From an uncultured Mollicutes bacterium (GTDB taxonomy: Bacteria > Bacillota_I > Bacilli_A > RFN20 > CAG-826): a stretch of DNA of 64,000 nt. Shown one piece after another: positions 1 through 10,035 of this stretch. The DNA lies in contig UQFQ01000004.1 in NCBI GenBank assembly GCA_900540395.1, positions 46,409-110,408 of the forward strand, read 5' to 3'. Both the position numbers and the translations under genes were made by a program. The notes below the pieces were generated by a model that was given only the letters and a program-made list of their open reading frames with translations, ran no database searches and was not told the DNA's origin. Position 1 is the first letter of the stretch. The number at the start of each line of letters is the position of its first letter.

Positions 1-885
1 AACTTCTTTACAAACGTTTCTAATTACGCCTTCGCAAAGTTTACGCATACTCTCTAAATCACCATAAGCTTCATAAAGTTCGACGGTTGTAAATTCAGGG
101 TTGTGTTTGGTATCCATTCCTTCGTTTCTAAATAAACGACCAAACTCATAAACTTTTTCTAAACCGCCAACAATTAATCTTTTAAGTTGAAGTTCGGTAG
201 CAATTCTTAAATAGAAATCTTTATTTAATGTATTGTGGTGAGTAATAAATGGTCTAGCATTAGCACCACCAAGAATAGGTTGTAAAACACTTGTTTCTAC
301 TTCTACAAAACCTAATGAATCAAAATATCTTTGCATACTTCTTAAGATTTGAGGTCTTAAAAGAGCAGTACGTTTTGCATCTTGATTCATAATTAAATCG
401 ACATATCTATGTCTACATCTTTCTTCAACATCAGTTAAACCATGGAATTTTTCAGGTAATGGTCTTAAAGATTTGGTTAAGAAAGTAAATTTTTCGGCTT
501 TAATGGTAAGTTCTCCTGTTCTTGTTAACATAAGTCTTCCATAAAAACCAACTATATCACCAATATCACAAACTTTGAAAATGTTATATGCTTCTTCTCC
601 AACTGTATCAATAGATATATAAATTTGAATTTTTCCAAATTTATCTTGAATGCTAACAAAAGATGCCTTGCCCATCTTTCTTAAAAACATTATCCTACCA
701 GCAACATTAACAAAAATAGGGCTGGCTTCAAGCTCTTCATTAGTTTTGCCTTCCGCTTTTGCTCGGCAAGTTTCACTTGTATCTGTTCTTTCGTAGGCTT
801 CTCCCCATGGATTAACGCCCATTTCTTCAAGTTTAGCAAGTTTTTCTCTTCTTGCTTTTTCTTGATCCGTTAATTTCTCTAACAT
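1..885 (-). CDS. lysS: Lysyl-tRNA synthetase, class II (3' part missing)
   Basis: Charges tRNA-Lys in the cytoplasm. The first 295 codons are present and the gene runs off the left edge without a stop. The N-terminal OB-fold anticodon-binding domain (about residues 60-165, including NVAGRIMFLRKMGKASF) is followed by the start of the class II catalytic core, with a motif 2 region near residue 255 (FRNEGMDTKHNPEFT) typical of LysRS. The ATG at 885 is preceded by a good ribosome binding site (AGGAG). It follows dus on the same strand after a 114-bp gap, the usual Bacilli neighbourhood. Identification is firm; whether the missing C-terminus is intact cannot be seen. Confidence 0.96.
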   Translation of the reverse strand, partial: MLEKLTDQEKARREKLAKLEEMGVNPWGEAYERTDTSETCRAKAEGKTNEELEASPIFVNVAGRIMFLRKMGKASFVSIQDKFGKIQIYISIDTVGEEAYNIFKVCDIGDIVGFYGRLMLTRTGELTIKAEKFTFLTKSLRPLPEKFHGLTDVEERCRHRYVDLIMNQDAKRTALLRPQILRSMQRYFDSLGFVEVETSVLQPILGGANARPFITHHNTLNKDFYLRIATELQLKRLIVGGLEKVYEFGRLFRNEGMDTKHNPEFTTVELYEAYGDLESMRKLCEGVIRNVCKEV

Positions 886-999
886 ATTAATCAAATCTCC
901 TAATCGCGTGTATTATACAAAAATTAAGCCTTATTTTCATTATATTTAATAAGTCATAATCTTAAGTTATTCATTTAAAATGTCACTATTTAAAACAAA

Positions 1000-1983
1000 C
1001 TATAAAGTTCCCTTATTTTTAAATCTTTGAACAATTTCTTTCATTGTTTTTAATGAGTCAATATCTCTAGATAAGGCGCTTCTTAAGGTCTTTATGTTTT
1101 GAACATCAAGATTTAAAAAGAATTTTGGAGCAATACCCTTTAGTATTGAAAAAGCAGATTTTTCGCCCTTTTCTTTAACGAGTAACTCAGTAAATTCATA
1201 AAGATATTTTGCTTGTGTATCAAAGTCAGTTTTTATAAAACTAGATTCTCCTTTTATGGCTCTATTTATGTTTTCAATTAATAAAGGATTGCCAATTCCT
1301 CCTCGAGCAACCATAACAGCGTCAGCTCTTGTAAGTTTTAAAGCGTTAATAGCGTCTTCGGGCGTATAAATATCCCCACTGACACAAAAAGGAATTTTAA
1401 TTTCATCTCTAATATTTTTTAATAAATCAAAATGTGGTTTACCTGAATATAGTTCTTTTTTCGTCCTAGCATGAATTGCTAAAAATGAAACGCCAGCTTT
1501 TTCAAGTAATGGAGCAATTTCATCAACATTTACACTATCATAACCAAGTCTAATTTTTGCACTTACTGGTTTTTCGCTTTTTTTAACAACAGCTTGAACC
1601 ATATCAAACAATTCTTCTTTCCTTGTTAGCCATTTGCTTCCAGAATTGTTTTTTGTAACTTTTGGAACAGGACAAGCCAAATTTAAGTCTAAAATGTCAT
1701 AGGAGATTTTTAAATCTTCTAAAACATCCATGGCTTGTAAAATAGTCTCTTTGCTTCCGCCAAATAATTGTATTGCTAAAGGTCGATCACTTCCGTCGGT
1801 ATAAAGCATGTCAAATGTCTTTTTGTTATGATAAATCATAGCAAAATCACTTATCATCTCAGTATAAGTTAATCCTGGATGAAATTGATTCATAAATTTC
1901 CTATAAGAAAAAGATGTTATCCCTGCCATTGGAGCAAGGATAACATTCTCTTTTATTTCGATGTTTTTAATAAAAAAGCTCAT
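1000..1983 (-). CDS. dus: tRNA-dihydrouridine synthase
   Basis: FMN-dependent reductase that converts uridine to dihydrouridine in tRNA D-loops. A TIM-barrel start is visible (APMAGITSFSYRKF), then the active-site stretch LNLACPVPKV whose Cys is the family's general acid, the FMN-phosphate region VSGDIYTPEDA, and VMVARGGIGNP near residue 235. At 327 aa the length is normal. An in-frame TTG lies one codon upstream of the chosen ATG; neither has a strong ribosome binding site, and the gene starts only 9 bp past the ftsH stop, so translational coupling is likely. Probably DusB-like by position between ftsH and lysS; the subtype is inferred from context. Confidence 0.93.
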   Translation of the reverse strand: MSFFIKNIEIKENVILAPMAGITSFSYRKFMNQFHPGLTYTEMISDFAMIYHNKKTFDMLYTDGSDRPLAIQLFGGSKETILQAMDVLEDLKISYDILDLNLACPVPKVTKNNSGSKWLTRKEELFDMVQAVVKKSEKPVSAKIRLGYDSVNVDEIAPLLEKAGVSFLAIHARTKKELYSGKPHFDLLKNIRDEIKIPFCVSGDIYTPEDAINALKLTRADAVMVARGGIGNPLLIENINRAIKGESSFIKTDFDTQAKYLYEFTELLVKEKGEKSAFSILKGIAPKFFLNLDVQNIKTLRSALSRDIDSLKTMKEIVQRFKNKGTL

Positions 1984-1992
1984 CAATCTTAA

Positions 1993-4194
1993 CTATTCTG
2001 TTTTATTCTCTTCTTTTGCCTCTTGTGACTTTTCTTCAGCATTTTTTTCTGCTTTTGTTTCCTCAGAAACTATAGGAGTTTCAGCATTATTAGCACCATT
2101 TTCTGCTTCATCTTTTTTATCAGAACCGCCTACTTCAGCTTTAGCTTCTTCTTTATTTAAAATATGGAAACTTGCTTCATGAGCTGCTTGAGATTGAGTA
2201 ACGGTTTCTTTAGGAAGTTCACGATGTTCAAGGAGATAAGCAATTTCTTCTTCACTAATTGTTTCGTGTTTAAGAAGTGTTTCAGCAATTAATATAACAT
2301 CATCTTTTCTTTCTTGAATAATACGTAAAGCTTCTGCGTGTGCTCTTTCAACAATTTTTCTAACTTCTTTATCAATTTCATCAGCAACTGCAACTGAGAA
2401 ATTCTTTTGAGCGTTAGTGTAGTCTCTACCTAAGAAGACGCTACCAGTATTTTTCTCATATTGAATAGGCCCAAGTGAAGACATACCATATTCAACAACC
2501 ATACTTCTAGCAATTTGAGTTGCTCTTTCAATATCGTTACTTGCACCGGTTGAAACATCTTTAAAGAATATTTCTTCGCTACTTCTACCACCAAGAAGAC
2601 CAGCAATTTCTGCTTCAAGTTCACTCTTAGTAAGTAAGAATCTGTCATCTTCTGGCCCCATAAGAACATGTCCACCAGTTTGACCACGAGGAATAATAGT
2701 AATCTTTCTAACTTTATCAGCATTAGGTAAAGTTAAACCGATAATAGCGTGTCCTGCTTCATGGTAAGCAACTTGTCTTCTTTCTCTTTCATTCATGCCT
2801 TTATTAGATTTAGCTGGACCTGCAATACGTCTATCTATAGCTTCATCAATATCAGCCATTGTAATCATCTCACGATTACCTCTAACGGCAAGAATTGCAG
2901 CTTCGTTTAAAATATTTGCAATATCAGCACCACTAAAACCAACAGTACGTTTTGCAAGTTGTCCAAAGTCAATGCTTGGATCAATCTTCTTATTTCTAGC
3001 GTGAACTTTAAAGATTGCTTCTCTACCTTCTTTATTAGGAAGGTTAACAGTAATTTGTCTATCAAAACGACCGGCTCTAAGTAAGGCTGGGTCTAAAACG
3101 TCAGCTCTGTTCGTAGCAGCAATTACGATAATTCCAGAATTTTCTTCAAAGCCATCTAATTCGACAAGCAATTGATTAAGAGTTTGTTCTCTTTCGTCGT
3201 TTCCGCCGCCTAAACCAGCGCCTCTTTGTCTACCAACGGCATCAATTTCATCAATGAAAATAACACAAGGTGCATTTTGTTTAGCTGTTTTAAAAAGATC
3301 TCTAACTCTACCAGCACCGGCACCAACAAACATTTCGACGAAGTCAGAACCTGAAATTGAAAAGAATGGGACGCCAACTTCTCCAGCAACAGCCTTAGCC
3401 AATAAAGTTTTACCAGTACCTGGAGGACCAACAAGTAAGAATCCTTTTGGTAATTTAGCTCCACATTTTGTGTATTTCTTTGGATTCTTTAAGTAGTCGA
3501 CGATTTCCATCATTTCGGCTTTTTCTTCATCGCATCCAGCAACATCTTTAAATCTTACTTTACTATCATCAATTCTTCTTGCTTTTGACTTGCTAAAATC
3601 AAGAGCAGATTGATTACCGCCAGCACTAGCTGAAAGCATTTTAAAGAAGAAGACACCAATAATAATGATAATTGCAACATATAAAATTGTTGGTAACCAT
3701 GACCAAATTGGATTTTCTCTATAAATATAAGTGTTATATCCAATGTAACTTGAAAGTTGAGGATAAGCAACTTTACTTGCATCTACTTCTTGGCATAATT
3801 GATCAAAAAGAACAGGTGCAGGTTGTGGTGTTGAATTTTCTCCTCCTGTTACAACTTCATAACCAAAATTAGAATTAGTAAGTGTATCAGTAAGGACTGT
3901 GGTTGTGTAATAGTAAACATCATAAGTATTAATATCAGCGCCTTCTGTTACACTTGATCTTTTTATAAGTTGAAGGTTAATAGTTGTTTCATCTCCGTTT
4001 TGAACTGTTTCAAAACTAAGAACATCATAATCATCTTCTTCATCGTAAACATAGTGAACTAAGTCACTTGTTGCAACAGAGACATATCTTTGATTCATTT
4101 GATTAACAATGAAATAAATCAAAAATACTGCAAGTACAAGAATGAAGAAATATATTAGGAAACTAAACCGTTTTGATTTCTTTTTATCTTTCAT
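1993..4194 (-). CDS. ftsH: ATP-dependent zinc metalloprotease FtsH
   Basis: Membrane-anchored AAA+ protease that degrades misfolded membrane and regulatory proteins. Visible in order: a short basic N-terminus, TM1 (about 12-31), an extracytoplasmic domain, TM2 (about 164-186), Walker A GPPGTGKT (256-263), Walker B VIFIDE (311-316), the SRH region ending in AGRFDR, and the zinc-binding HEAGH (478-482). The pore region reads FVGAGAGRVRDLF where most homologues have FVGVGASRVRDLF. The C-terminus carries a long Glu/Lys/Ala-rich low-complexity tail of about 70 residues beyond the protease domain, making the protein 733 aa. A good AAGGAG site precedes the ATG. Very confident. Confidence 0.98.
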   Translation of the reverse strand: MKDKKKSKRFSFLIYFFILVLAVFLIYFIVNQMNQRYVSVATSDLVHYVYDEEDDYDVLSFETVQNGDETTINLQLIKRSSVTEGADINTYDVYYYTTTVLTDTLTNSNFGYEVVTGGENSTPQPAPVLFDQLCQEVDASKVAYPQLSSYIGYNTYIYRENPIWSWLPTILYVAIIIIIGVFFFKMLSASAGGNQSALDFSKSKARRIDDSKVRFKDVAGCDEEKAEMMEIVDYLKNPKKYTKCGAKLPKGFLLVGPPGTGKTLLAKAVAGEVGVPFFSISGSDFVEMFVGAGAGRVRDLFKTAKQNAPCVIFIDEIDAVGRQRGAGLGGGNDEREQTLNQLLVELDGFEENSGIIVIAATNRADVLDPALLRAGRFDRQITVNLPNKEGREAIFKVHARNKKIDPSIDFGQLAKRTVGFSGADIANILNEAAILAVRGNREMITMADIDEAIDRRIAGPAKSNKGMNERERRQVAYHEAGHAIIGLTLPNADKVRKITIIPRGQTGGHVLMGPEDDRFLLTKSELEAEIAGLLGGRSSEEIFFKDVSTGASNDIERATQIARSMVVEYGMSSLGPIQYEKNTGSVFLGRDYTNAQKNFSVAVADEIDKEVRKIVERAHAEALRIIQERKDDVILIAETLLKHETISEEEIAYLLEHRELPKETVTQSQAAHEASFHILNKEEAKAEVGGSDKKDEAENGANNAETPIVSEETKAEKNAEEKSQEAKEENKTE

Positions 4195-4339
4195 AATAAC
4201 TCCTTTTCAATGAATTAGATCGCGTTCGTACAAAATATTTTATCTTATTTGCTTTATTTCATAAAGCAGAGAACGAATATAATCTTTATAATTGTAAATT
4301 ACTTTTACTTTTTTTCAATCAAAGTGATTTGATGGCGGA

Positions 4340-5569
4340 TCAACATAGAAGTTGTTTACATTTAAATCTAATTAACCCGTTCTTTTTAATTTTTTGCTGA
4401 TATCTAGGCACAAAAATTAATATACCATTTTTATCATAAATTCCGGGCCAAACATCTCTTAAATAAGCAGGCATTTTCCAAGAGATAAATTCTCTATTAA
4501 CTTTGAGAGTAAATCCTTTGTGTTCATAGGTTTTACCTTCTTTAGCTGGTTTGATAGTTATTGGAAAAGCCTCCTTTAGCAATTTAAACTCTTTAGCTTT
4601 TTTGTTGATGTGAAATATTTCGTTTTTGGAATCTGGGTTATCAAATTCGTAAACATATGGTTTCCCTTTTTTAAGAATTTGAATGACACCATAATCTAAA
4701 TATAAAAAATAATCGGAATTGATTTTTTCCTTATGATTTCCCGCTTTGTTTTTAATTATCTCCATTAAGTTCTTACATCTTCCTTCGGAAATTGGAGTAA
4801 AAACATTTTTATATTTAAGCAAATAAATAAGTAATAGATGAAATTCTTTAATGTCAATCGAATCAAATAATTTAGAATTTGTATTGATATATTTAGGAAT
4901 ACCTAAATCTTTAAATTTTGATAAAATATCTAAGTTTTGAAGGTTTTTTATTTTTTTCTCCATTAAAATGTTTATAATTTGACTGTCATCTAGTTGACTC
5001 AGCTCTTTGCGAATTTTATTTCTTTTAAACTTAGAATCAAAATTTGATGGATCAATAGAATAAGGAACATTGTTTTCCTCACAATATTTTTCAAGCTCGC
5101 TTTTTTTAACTTTTAATAGCGGACGGACGATTTTAATATTACCTCTTTTAGATATTTTCTCTAATCCATAATGAAAGAAAACTCCTCCTCTTTCTTTCTG
5201 TAATAAGTAGGTTTCAACATCGTCGCCTTCATTATGAGCAACAAGAACGTTTTTAATTTTTGTTTTTTCACAAACTTCCTCAAAGAAATTATAACGAACA
5301 TCTCGAGCCCAAATTTCTTCATTAACATTTTCAGGCATATTTGTAGAAAGCACATGAAGGGTTATCGAATATTTATCGCAAAATTCTTTAATTCCTCTCT
5401 CATCATCATCAGCCTGTTCCAAAATATGGTAATTTACATGAGCAACTTCAAAACTATATCCATTTTCTAATAGATAGTAAAATAAAGCCATTGAATCTGG
5501 CCCATAGCTACAAGCTAATAAATACTTATGTTTCTTAGATAGTTTCGTTACTTTCTTCAATAAGTTCAT
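4340..5569 (-). CDS. tilS: tRNA(Ile)-lysidine synthetase
   Basis: Modifies the C34 wobble base of tRNA-Ile(CAU) to lysidine so that AUA can be read. The N-type ATP pyrophosphatase domain occupies about residues 15-200. The PP-loop, normally SGGxDS, reads SYGPDS here (about residues 21-26), an unusual replacement of the first Gly. Conserved following features remain (AHVNYH, LVAHNEGDDVET, RPLL, the PYSIDPSNFDSKFKRNKIR stretch). A C-terminal TilS domain follows (about 330-409). The start overlaps the end of rqcP by 35 nt, so coupling is likely. Position between rqcP and ftsH matches Bacilli. Identity is strong despite the divergent loop. Confidence 0.92.
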   Translation of the reverse strand: MNLLKKVTKLSKKHKYLLACSYGPDSMALFYYLLENGYSFEVAHVNYHILEQADDDERGIKEFCDKYSITLHVLSTNMPENVNEEIWARDVRYNFFEEVCEKTKIKNVLVAHNEGDDVETYLLQKERGGVFFHYGLEKISKRGNIKIVRPLLKVKKSELEKYCEENNVPYSIDPSNFDSKFKRNKIRKELSQLDDSQIINILMEKKIKNLQNLDILSKFKDLGIPKYINTNSKLFDSIDIKEFHLLLIYLLKYKNVFTPISEGRCKNLMEIIKNKAGNHKEKINSDYFLYLDYGVIQILKKGKPYVYEFDNPDSKNEIFHINKKAKEFKLLKEAFPITIKPAKEGKTYEHKGFTLKVNREFISWKMPAYLRDVWPGIYDKNGILIFVPRYQQKIKKNGLIRFKCKQLLC

Positions 5570-5810
5570 CCTTTAAAACCTCGTACAGTTTACTGGAATC
5601 CTCTTTCTTTGCATAATTAACAGTTTTTAAAACTTTAACTGTAAGTTTGTGCCTACCAAGTTGCAAAGTCAAAATATCTCCCTCGTTAACTTCTGAAGAT
5701 GGTTTCGCAACTCTATCATTAATTAAAAAAATCCCCCTATCTAATAGCTCTTTTGCTACCGTTCTTCTTTTAATTAATCTTGTAAGTTTTAAATACTTGT
5801 CAATTCTCAT
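5535..5810 (-). CDS. rqcP: S4-domain RNA-binding protein RqcP (YabO)
   Basis: 91 residues that are essentially one S4 RNA-binding domain: MRIDKYLKLTRLIKRRT at the N-terminus, then ELLDRGIFLINDRVAKPSSEVNEGD. In Bacillus this protein works with RqcH on stalled 60S-like 50S subunits in ribosome-associated quality control by alanine tailing; that role is taken from the family, and no rqcH lies in this window. It overlaps the mfd stop by 11 nt and its own 3' end overlaps tilS, so mfd-rqcP-tilS form one translationally coupled unit. Confidence 0.9.
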   Translation of the reverse strand: MRIDKYLKLTRLIKRRTVAKELLDRGIFLINDRVAKPSSEVNEGDILTLQLGRHKLTVKVLKTVNYAKKEDSSKLYEVLKDELIEESNETI

Positions 5811-8800
5811 CTTTTATCATCGCCCTCATCTTACTTTTATAAATTTTAGAAACGTTTTTTAATACATCTATAAGGGTTAGAATCCAATCCCCCTCTTTAT
5901 TAATACTGATAAATATCAATTTATCATGGTAAGAAAGTTTAAGTTTATTAATAAATTTTAAAAAACTAGTAAATAATGTCGTTCCTATACCTTTTATATC
6001 GCTAAATTTTTTACTTAAAACAATGTCAATTCTTTTTGGATACTCAGTGTAAGTTTCATACTCTTCTCCTTCAAGATATATTGAAATTTCTCTTTTTAAG
6101 AGCAAAAGTTCAACGCTTTGTGGTAAAGCGCCAAACTGATCTTTAAGAGTATCTTTTAATAAATAAAGTTTATCTAGTGTTTTGCAATCTAATATTTTTT
6201 GATATATTTCAATCTTTTCATCATTCTTTGCAAAACCCTTTGGTACATAAGCATCTAAGTCTTGTAAAGCTTTAATATCTTTTGTTGGGCTTTTATCAAG
6301 CTTCCCTTGCTTTTCTGCAATTGTTTCATTGAGTAATCGAATATACATATCAATTCCAACTTCATCAATAAAACCAGCTTGTTCTTTTCCCAAAATATCG
6401 CCTGCCCCACGTATTAAAAGATCTCTTTGAGCAATCTTATATCCACTTCCTAATTCCGTGAAATCTTGAATAGCTTTTAGTCTTTTTTTACTTTCTTCAG
6501 TAAGCGATTTGTTCCCTTTTATCATTAAATATGCATAGGCTATCTTATCGCTTCGGCCTACACGTCCTTTAATTTGATAAAGCTGAGATAAGCCAAAATG
6601 GTCAGCATCCTCAACTAAAAGCAGATTTGCGTTTCTTACATCGATTCCGTTTTCAACAATGGTTGTTGCAAGTAAAACATCAATAGTACCTTCATAAAAA
6701 TCATTCATTACAATATCAACATCTTCTTTATCCATCTTTCCGTGAATGATTCCGATTTTTGCATCTGGTACTAATTTTTGTAATAAGAGCTGCTTTTCAT
6801 AAATTCGATAAGTGTCATTAAAAATATAATAAACTTGTCCATTACGTGATAATTCACGTTTAATAAGTTCCTTTATAATTTCTTCATCGTAATTTATTAC
6901 ATAAGTTTGAATTGGTAATCTTTCAACGGGAGCCGTTTCAATTCTAGAAATAGCTTTAAGACCAATCAAACTAGATTGAAGCGTTCTAGGTATTGGCGTA
7001 GCAGATAAAGTTAAAACATCAACATTAGGATACTTTTCTTTAATTCTTTCTTTTTGTTCAACACCAAATCGTTGCTCTTCATCAATTATCAATAAACCCA
7101 AATCTTTAAAAACAACTTTATCATTAAGCGCTTTATGTGTTCCAATTAATAAGTTAACGCTACCATCTTTAAGTCCTCTTAAAGTTTCATTAACCTCTTT
7201 ACTCGTACACATGCGGTTTAAAAGTTTTACGTTAATTCTAAAATCTCCAAAACGCTTTAATGCAACTTTATAGTGCTGCATAGAAAGTACTGTAGTTGGA
7301 CAAAGAAAGCAAACTTGTTTTTCAGATAAAATAGCCTTCATACAAGCTTCAAGAGCCACTTCAGTTTTTCCAAAGCCCACATCGCCACATAAGAGTCTAT
7401 CCATAGGATGTGGCGCTTCCATATCTTCTTTTATCTCTTTAATAGAAGTTTGCTGGTCTGGTGTTAGTTGATGCTTAAAATCTTCTTCAAATGCTTTTTG
7501 AATTTCATCGTCTTTTTTGAACGAAAACCCTGCAATAGTTGCTCTTTCTTGATAAAGTGTAAGCAATCTATCTGCTAAATCATTTACTCTTTCTTTAATT
7601 CTTTTTTTGGTTTTCTCCCATTGATTGGAGTTGAGGTTTGTAAGCCTGGGTGTGGTCCCCTCTTTACCAACAAATTTACGAATGAGATTAAATTGATAAA
7701 GCGGAACAAATAATTTGTCATTATTAGCATAAGAAATTTCTAAATAATCATTGTGCTTGCCCATGACTTCAATAGTATCGATTTTTACAAATCGGCCGAT
7801 TCCATATTTTTCGTGAACAACATAATCTCCAGGTTCAAGCTCTTCATAACTTTCAAGAATCTTTCCCTTCTTAAAGTGTGTTGAATAAGCTCTAATTTTT
7901 CTTTTGTCGTATAAAAGATCATCACTAGCCAATAAAATAATGTTCTTGTTAGTTAATTCAAAAGAGACATTAAATTTTCCTTGGCATATTGAAATAGTTG
8001 CATTCTCGTCTAAGGTGTAATTTTCGGTTTCAGAATACTTCACTTCTAAAGAATCAAGAATTTTTCTTATTTCTTTTCCTTCTTCCTCACTATGATATAC
8101 GATCAAGATTTGATTACGTCCTTTTATTAATGTTTCAAGGATAATTAATGAGGTTGAGCCTTTTGGATCTAAATAGGCTAAACTTCTTAGCGGGATAGAA
8201 ACATCATCTTTATTGTGATAAAAAGGTTCTAATATTGTTGTCTCTAGGGCGCCTTTAAAAATACTGGCACGATCATTAAAATAAGAAAGGCGTGATATAT
8301 TTTTATTTTTTGCATGTAGGTCTAATAAAAATTTTGTAGCTTCTTCAAAAAGAAGTCCTTTTGCTTTATTAAAATCTTCTTGATTTGCAACAATAATTGA
8401 ATAATTATCACAAAAATCTAGGAGTTCTGTGAACTTTTCTTGTAAAAACGATAAATATTTATAATATTTATTTGTAAAAGAATTATTTAAAATTTGATCA
8501 ATATCGTCTTGAACGTTAGCTTCTAATTCTTCTTTTTCTTCTTCGTTTTTATTTAATATGTCTTTGTTGAGCTGATAAGTAATTTTGTTTTTTGCCTTCT
8601 CTTTCTCTTCTTGACTTAACAAATTGATTGTAGCGGGTATTAAAAGAGCATTATCTAATTTCTTGTAAGAAGTTTGGGTCTCGATTTTAAAAAGCCTAAT
8701 TGATTCGACAACAGTATCAAAAAACTCAATTCTTATTGGATCTTCATAATTTAAAGAAAAGACATCAAGTACTCCGCCTCTACTAGCATATTCCATCGAC

Positions 8801-9288
8801 TGATCAATTTTAGAAACAGAAATATAACCTAACTCAGATAATTTATTCTTTAATTGATTTACATCAATACCATCGCCAACATGAATATCAATAAAACTAT
8901 TGTCAAAGGTTTCAACGCTTGGATAATATCGATATATTGTAGATGGCGTAGCAATAATAATTGAATGGTGAGCGTGTCTTATTTTATATAGACCATAAAT
9001 AAGTTCACTTCTGATTTCTTTAGATTCACTTATGTATTCGACACGAATTAAATCATCTCCGGGTAAGAGAATTATTTTATCTTCATCAATCAAACTTGAT
9101 AATTTGTTATAAATTTGATTAGCGTCATAATTATTTGCAGCGTATATTAAAATATTCGCTTCGGATTCATTATATTTTTTGATAGCGAGTAGTATTGTTC
9201 CAATAATTGAATCAACTATAAAAGAGGAATTTCTTTTTTTAGTATCTTCAGTAAATAGTTCTTGTGCGGTTTTTAATAAATTAATCAA
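5800..9288 (-). CDS. mfd: Transcription-repair coupling factor Mfd
   Basis: ATP-driven DNA translocase that removes RNA polymerase stalled at lesions and recruits UvrA. At 1162 aa it is full length. The UvrB-like N-terminal module is present, then the RNA polymerase interaction domain (EPGDYVVHEKYGIGRF near residue 485), a RecG-like motor with DRLLCGDVGFGKTEVA (Walker A region), IIDEEQRFG (DEEQ box) and LSATPIPRT, and a C-terminal TRCF domain. The first codon is TTG with a GGAG only 3 nt upstream; no in-frame ATG is available near the N-terminus, so TTG is retained with moderate certainty. It begins 10 bp after pth ends. Confidence 0.97.
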   Translation of the reverse strand: MINLLKTAQELFTEDTKKRNSSFIVDSIIGTILLAIKKYNESEANILIYAANNYDANQIYNKLSSLIDEDKIILLPGDDLIRVEYISESKEIRSELIYGLYKIRHAHHSIIIATPSTIYRYYPSVETFDNSFIDIHVGDGIDVNQLKNKLSELGYISVSKIDQSMEYASRGGVLDVFSLNYEDPIRIEFFDTVVESIRLFKIETQTSYKKLDNALLIPATINLLSQEEKEKAKNKITYQLNKDILNKNEEEKEELEANVQDDIDQILNNSFTNKYYKYLSFLQEKFTELLDFCDNYSIIVANQEDFNKAKGLLFEEATKFLLDLHAKNKNISRLSYFNDRASIFKGALETTILEPFYHNKDDVSIPLRSLAYLDPKGSTSLIILETLIKGRNQILIVYHSEEEGKEIRKILDSLEVKYSETENYTLDENATISICQGKFNVSFELTNKNIILLASDDLLYDKRKIRAYSTHFKKGKILESYEELEPGDYVVHEKYGIGRFVKIDTIEVMGKHNDYLEISYANNDKLFVPLYQFNLIRKFVGKEGTTPRLTNLNSNQWEKTKKRIKERVNDLADRLLTLYQERATIAGFSFKKDDEIQKAFEEDFKHQLTPDQQTSIKEIKEDMEAPHPMDRLLCGDVGFGKTEVALEACMKAILSEKQVCFLCPTTVLSMQHYKVALKRFGDFRINVKLLNRMCTSKEVNETLRGLKDGSVNLLIGTHKALNDKVVFKDLGLLIIDEEQRFGVEQKERIKEKYPNVDVLTLSATPIPRTLQSSLIGLKAISRIETAPVERLPIQTYVINYDEEIIKELIKRELSRNGQVYYIFNDTYRIYEKQLLLQKLVPDAKIGIIHGKMDKEDVDIVMNDFYEGTIDVLLATTIVENGIDVRNANLLLVEDADHFGLSQLYQIKGRVGRSDKIAYAYLMIKGNKSLTEESKKRLKAIQDFTELGSGYKIAQRDLLIRGAGDILGKEQAGFIDEVGIDMYIRLLNETIAEKQGKLDKSPTKDIKALQDLDAYVPKGFAKNDEKIEIYQKILDCKTLDKLYLLKDTLKDQFGALPQSVELLLLKREISIYLEGEEYETYTEYPKRIDIVLSKKFSDIKGIGTTLFTSFLKFINKLKLSYHDKLIFISINKEGDWILTLIDVLKNVSKIYKSKMRAMIKDEN

Positions 9289-9298
9289 TTTCTCCCTC

Positions 9299-9856
9299 TT
9301 ATTTATTATACATTGTCATGGCTTTGTTAAAACTGTCGCTTAATGCAACTTTTAAGGCCTCTACTGCATTCTTTTGGGCTGTATAAATCAAAGGCTCTTC
9401 TTCTTTACTAGGTCTTTTTAAGACATAATCAATAATGTTATGAGAATCAGGGTGTCCTATTCCTACTTTTATTCGATTAAATTCTTCAGTTCCTAAATTA
9501 GCTATAATCGATTTTATTCCATTATGTCCGCCGCTAGATCCTTTAATTTTTAACTTAATATGCCCTAAAGGAGTATCCATGTCGTCGTAAACTACAATCA
9601 TGTTTTCGATTGGAATCTTGTAAAAATTTAAAACTTGAATAATGCTCTCTCCGCTTAAATTCATATAAGTTTGTGGCTTTAAAATGATTAAGTCATTGTC
9701 CATGTAACGCGCCTTTACATACAAACCTTTAAAATCAGTTCTATCAAAAGCCACTCCTAACGAATCAGCGAATTTATCAACAACATCAAACCCCATGTTG
9801 TGATGTGTATGCTCATATTCCCTTCCAGGGTTTCCTAGTCCTACAATCAAATACAC
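9299..9856 (-). CDS. pth: Peptidyl-tRNA hydrolase
   Basis: Releases peptides from prematurely dissociated peptidyl-tRNA. The fold start YLIVGLGNPGREYEHTHHNMGF carries the catalytic His region, followed by KPQTYMNLSGES, the catalytic Asp in VYDDMD, and SSGGHNGIKSI. I place the start at a GTG (9854-9856) 7 nt after a GGAGG site, giving 185 aa, the family's usual size. An upstream in-frame ATG at 9940 would add 28 residues that no relative has and would leave the ribosome binding site inside the gene. First gene of the pth-mfd-rqcP-tilS run; fin, usually between pth and mfd, is absent. Confidence 0.95.
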   Translation of the reverse strand: MYLIVGLGNPGREYEHTHHNMGFDVVDKFADSLGVAFDRTDFKGLYVKARYMDNDLIILKPQTYMNLSGESIIQVLNFYKIPIENMIVVYDDMDTPLGHIKLKIKGSSGGHNGIKSIIANLGTEEFNRIKVGIGHPDSHNIIDYVLKRPSKEEEPLIYTAQKNAVEALKVALSDSFNKAMTMYNK

Positions 9857-9929
9857 GTTTACTCCTCCACCAATAAATACAATTATAAATTTATTTTGTT
9901 GGAAAGAAAATACAATTTTTATGAAATAA

Positions 9930-9953
9930 TTTCCTTGCAAAACTCAACTATTT
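9930..9953 (+). repeat. Dispersed 24-bp repeat, copy 1
   Basis: TTTCCTTGCAAAACTCAACT followed by ATTT, lying between the divergent pth and TetR genes. It matches copies at 14681, 16521, 19509 (inverted) and 23568. The function is unknown. Confidence 0.6.
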
Positions 9954-9982
9954 ATTAAATAAATTAAAAATTTATGTTTTTA

Positions 9983-10012
9983 ATTGACAACGCAGTCAAT
10001 ATTTAATAATAT
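9983..10012 (+). promoter_or_regulatory. Promoter with operator-like inverted repeat for the TetR-ABC operon
   Basis: A consensus -35 TTGACA (9984-9989) is followed after 17 bp by a -10 TAATAT (10007-10012). The -35 is embedded in a perfect inverted repeat ATTGAC-AACGCA-GTCAAT (9983-10000). This is the layout expected of a TetR repressor controlling its own operon. Seen directly; binding is inferred. Confidence 0.7.
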
Positions 10013-10035
10013 TCTTTAACTAGGAGAAGATTTAG

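Noticed and set aside
9857..9940. Upstream ATG start for pth
   Set aside because: Adds 28 residues absent from all Pth proteins and places the GGAGG site within the coding region; the GTG at 9856 fits better.
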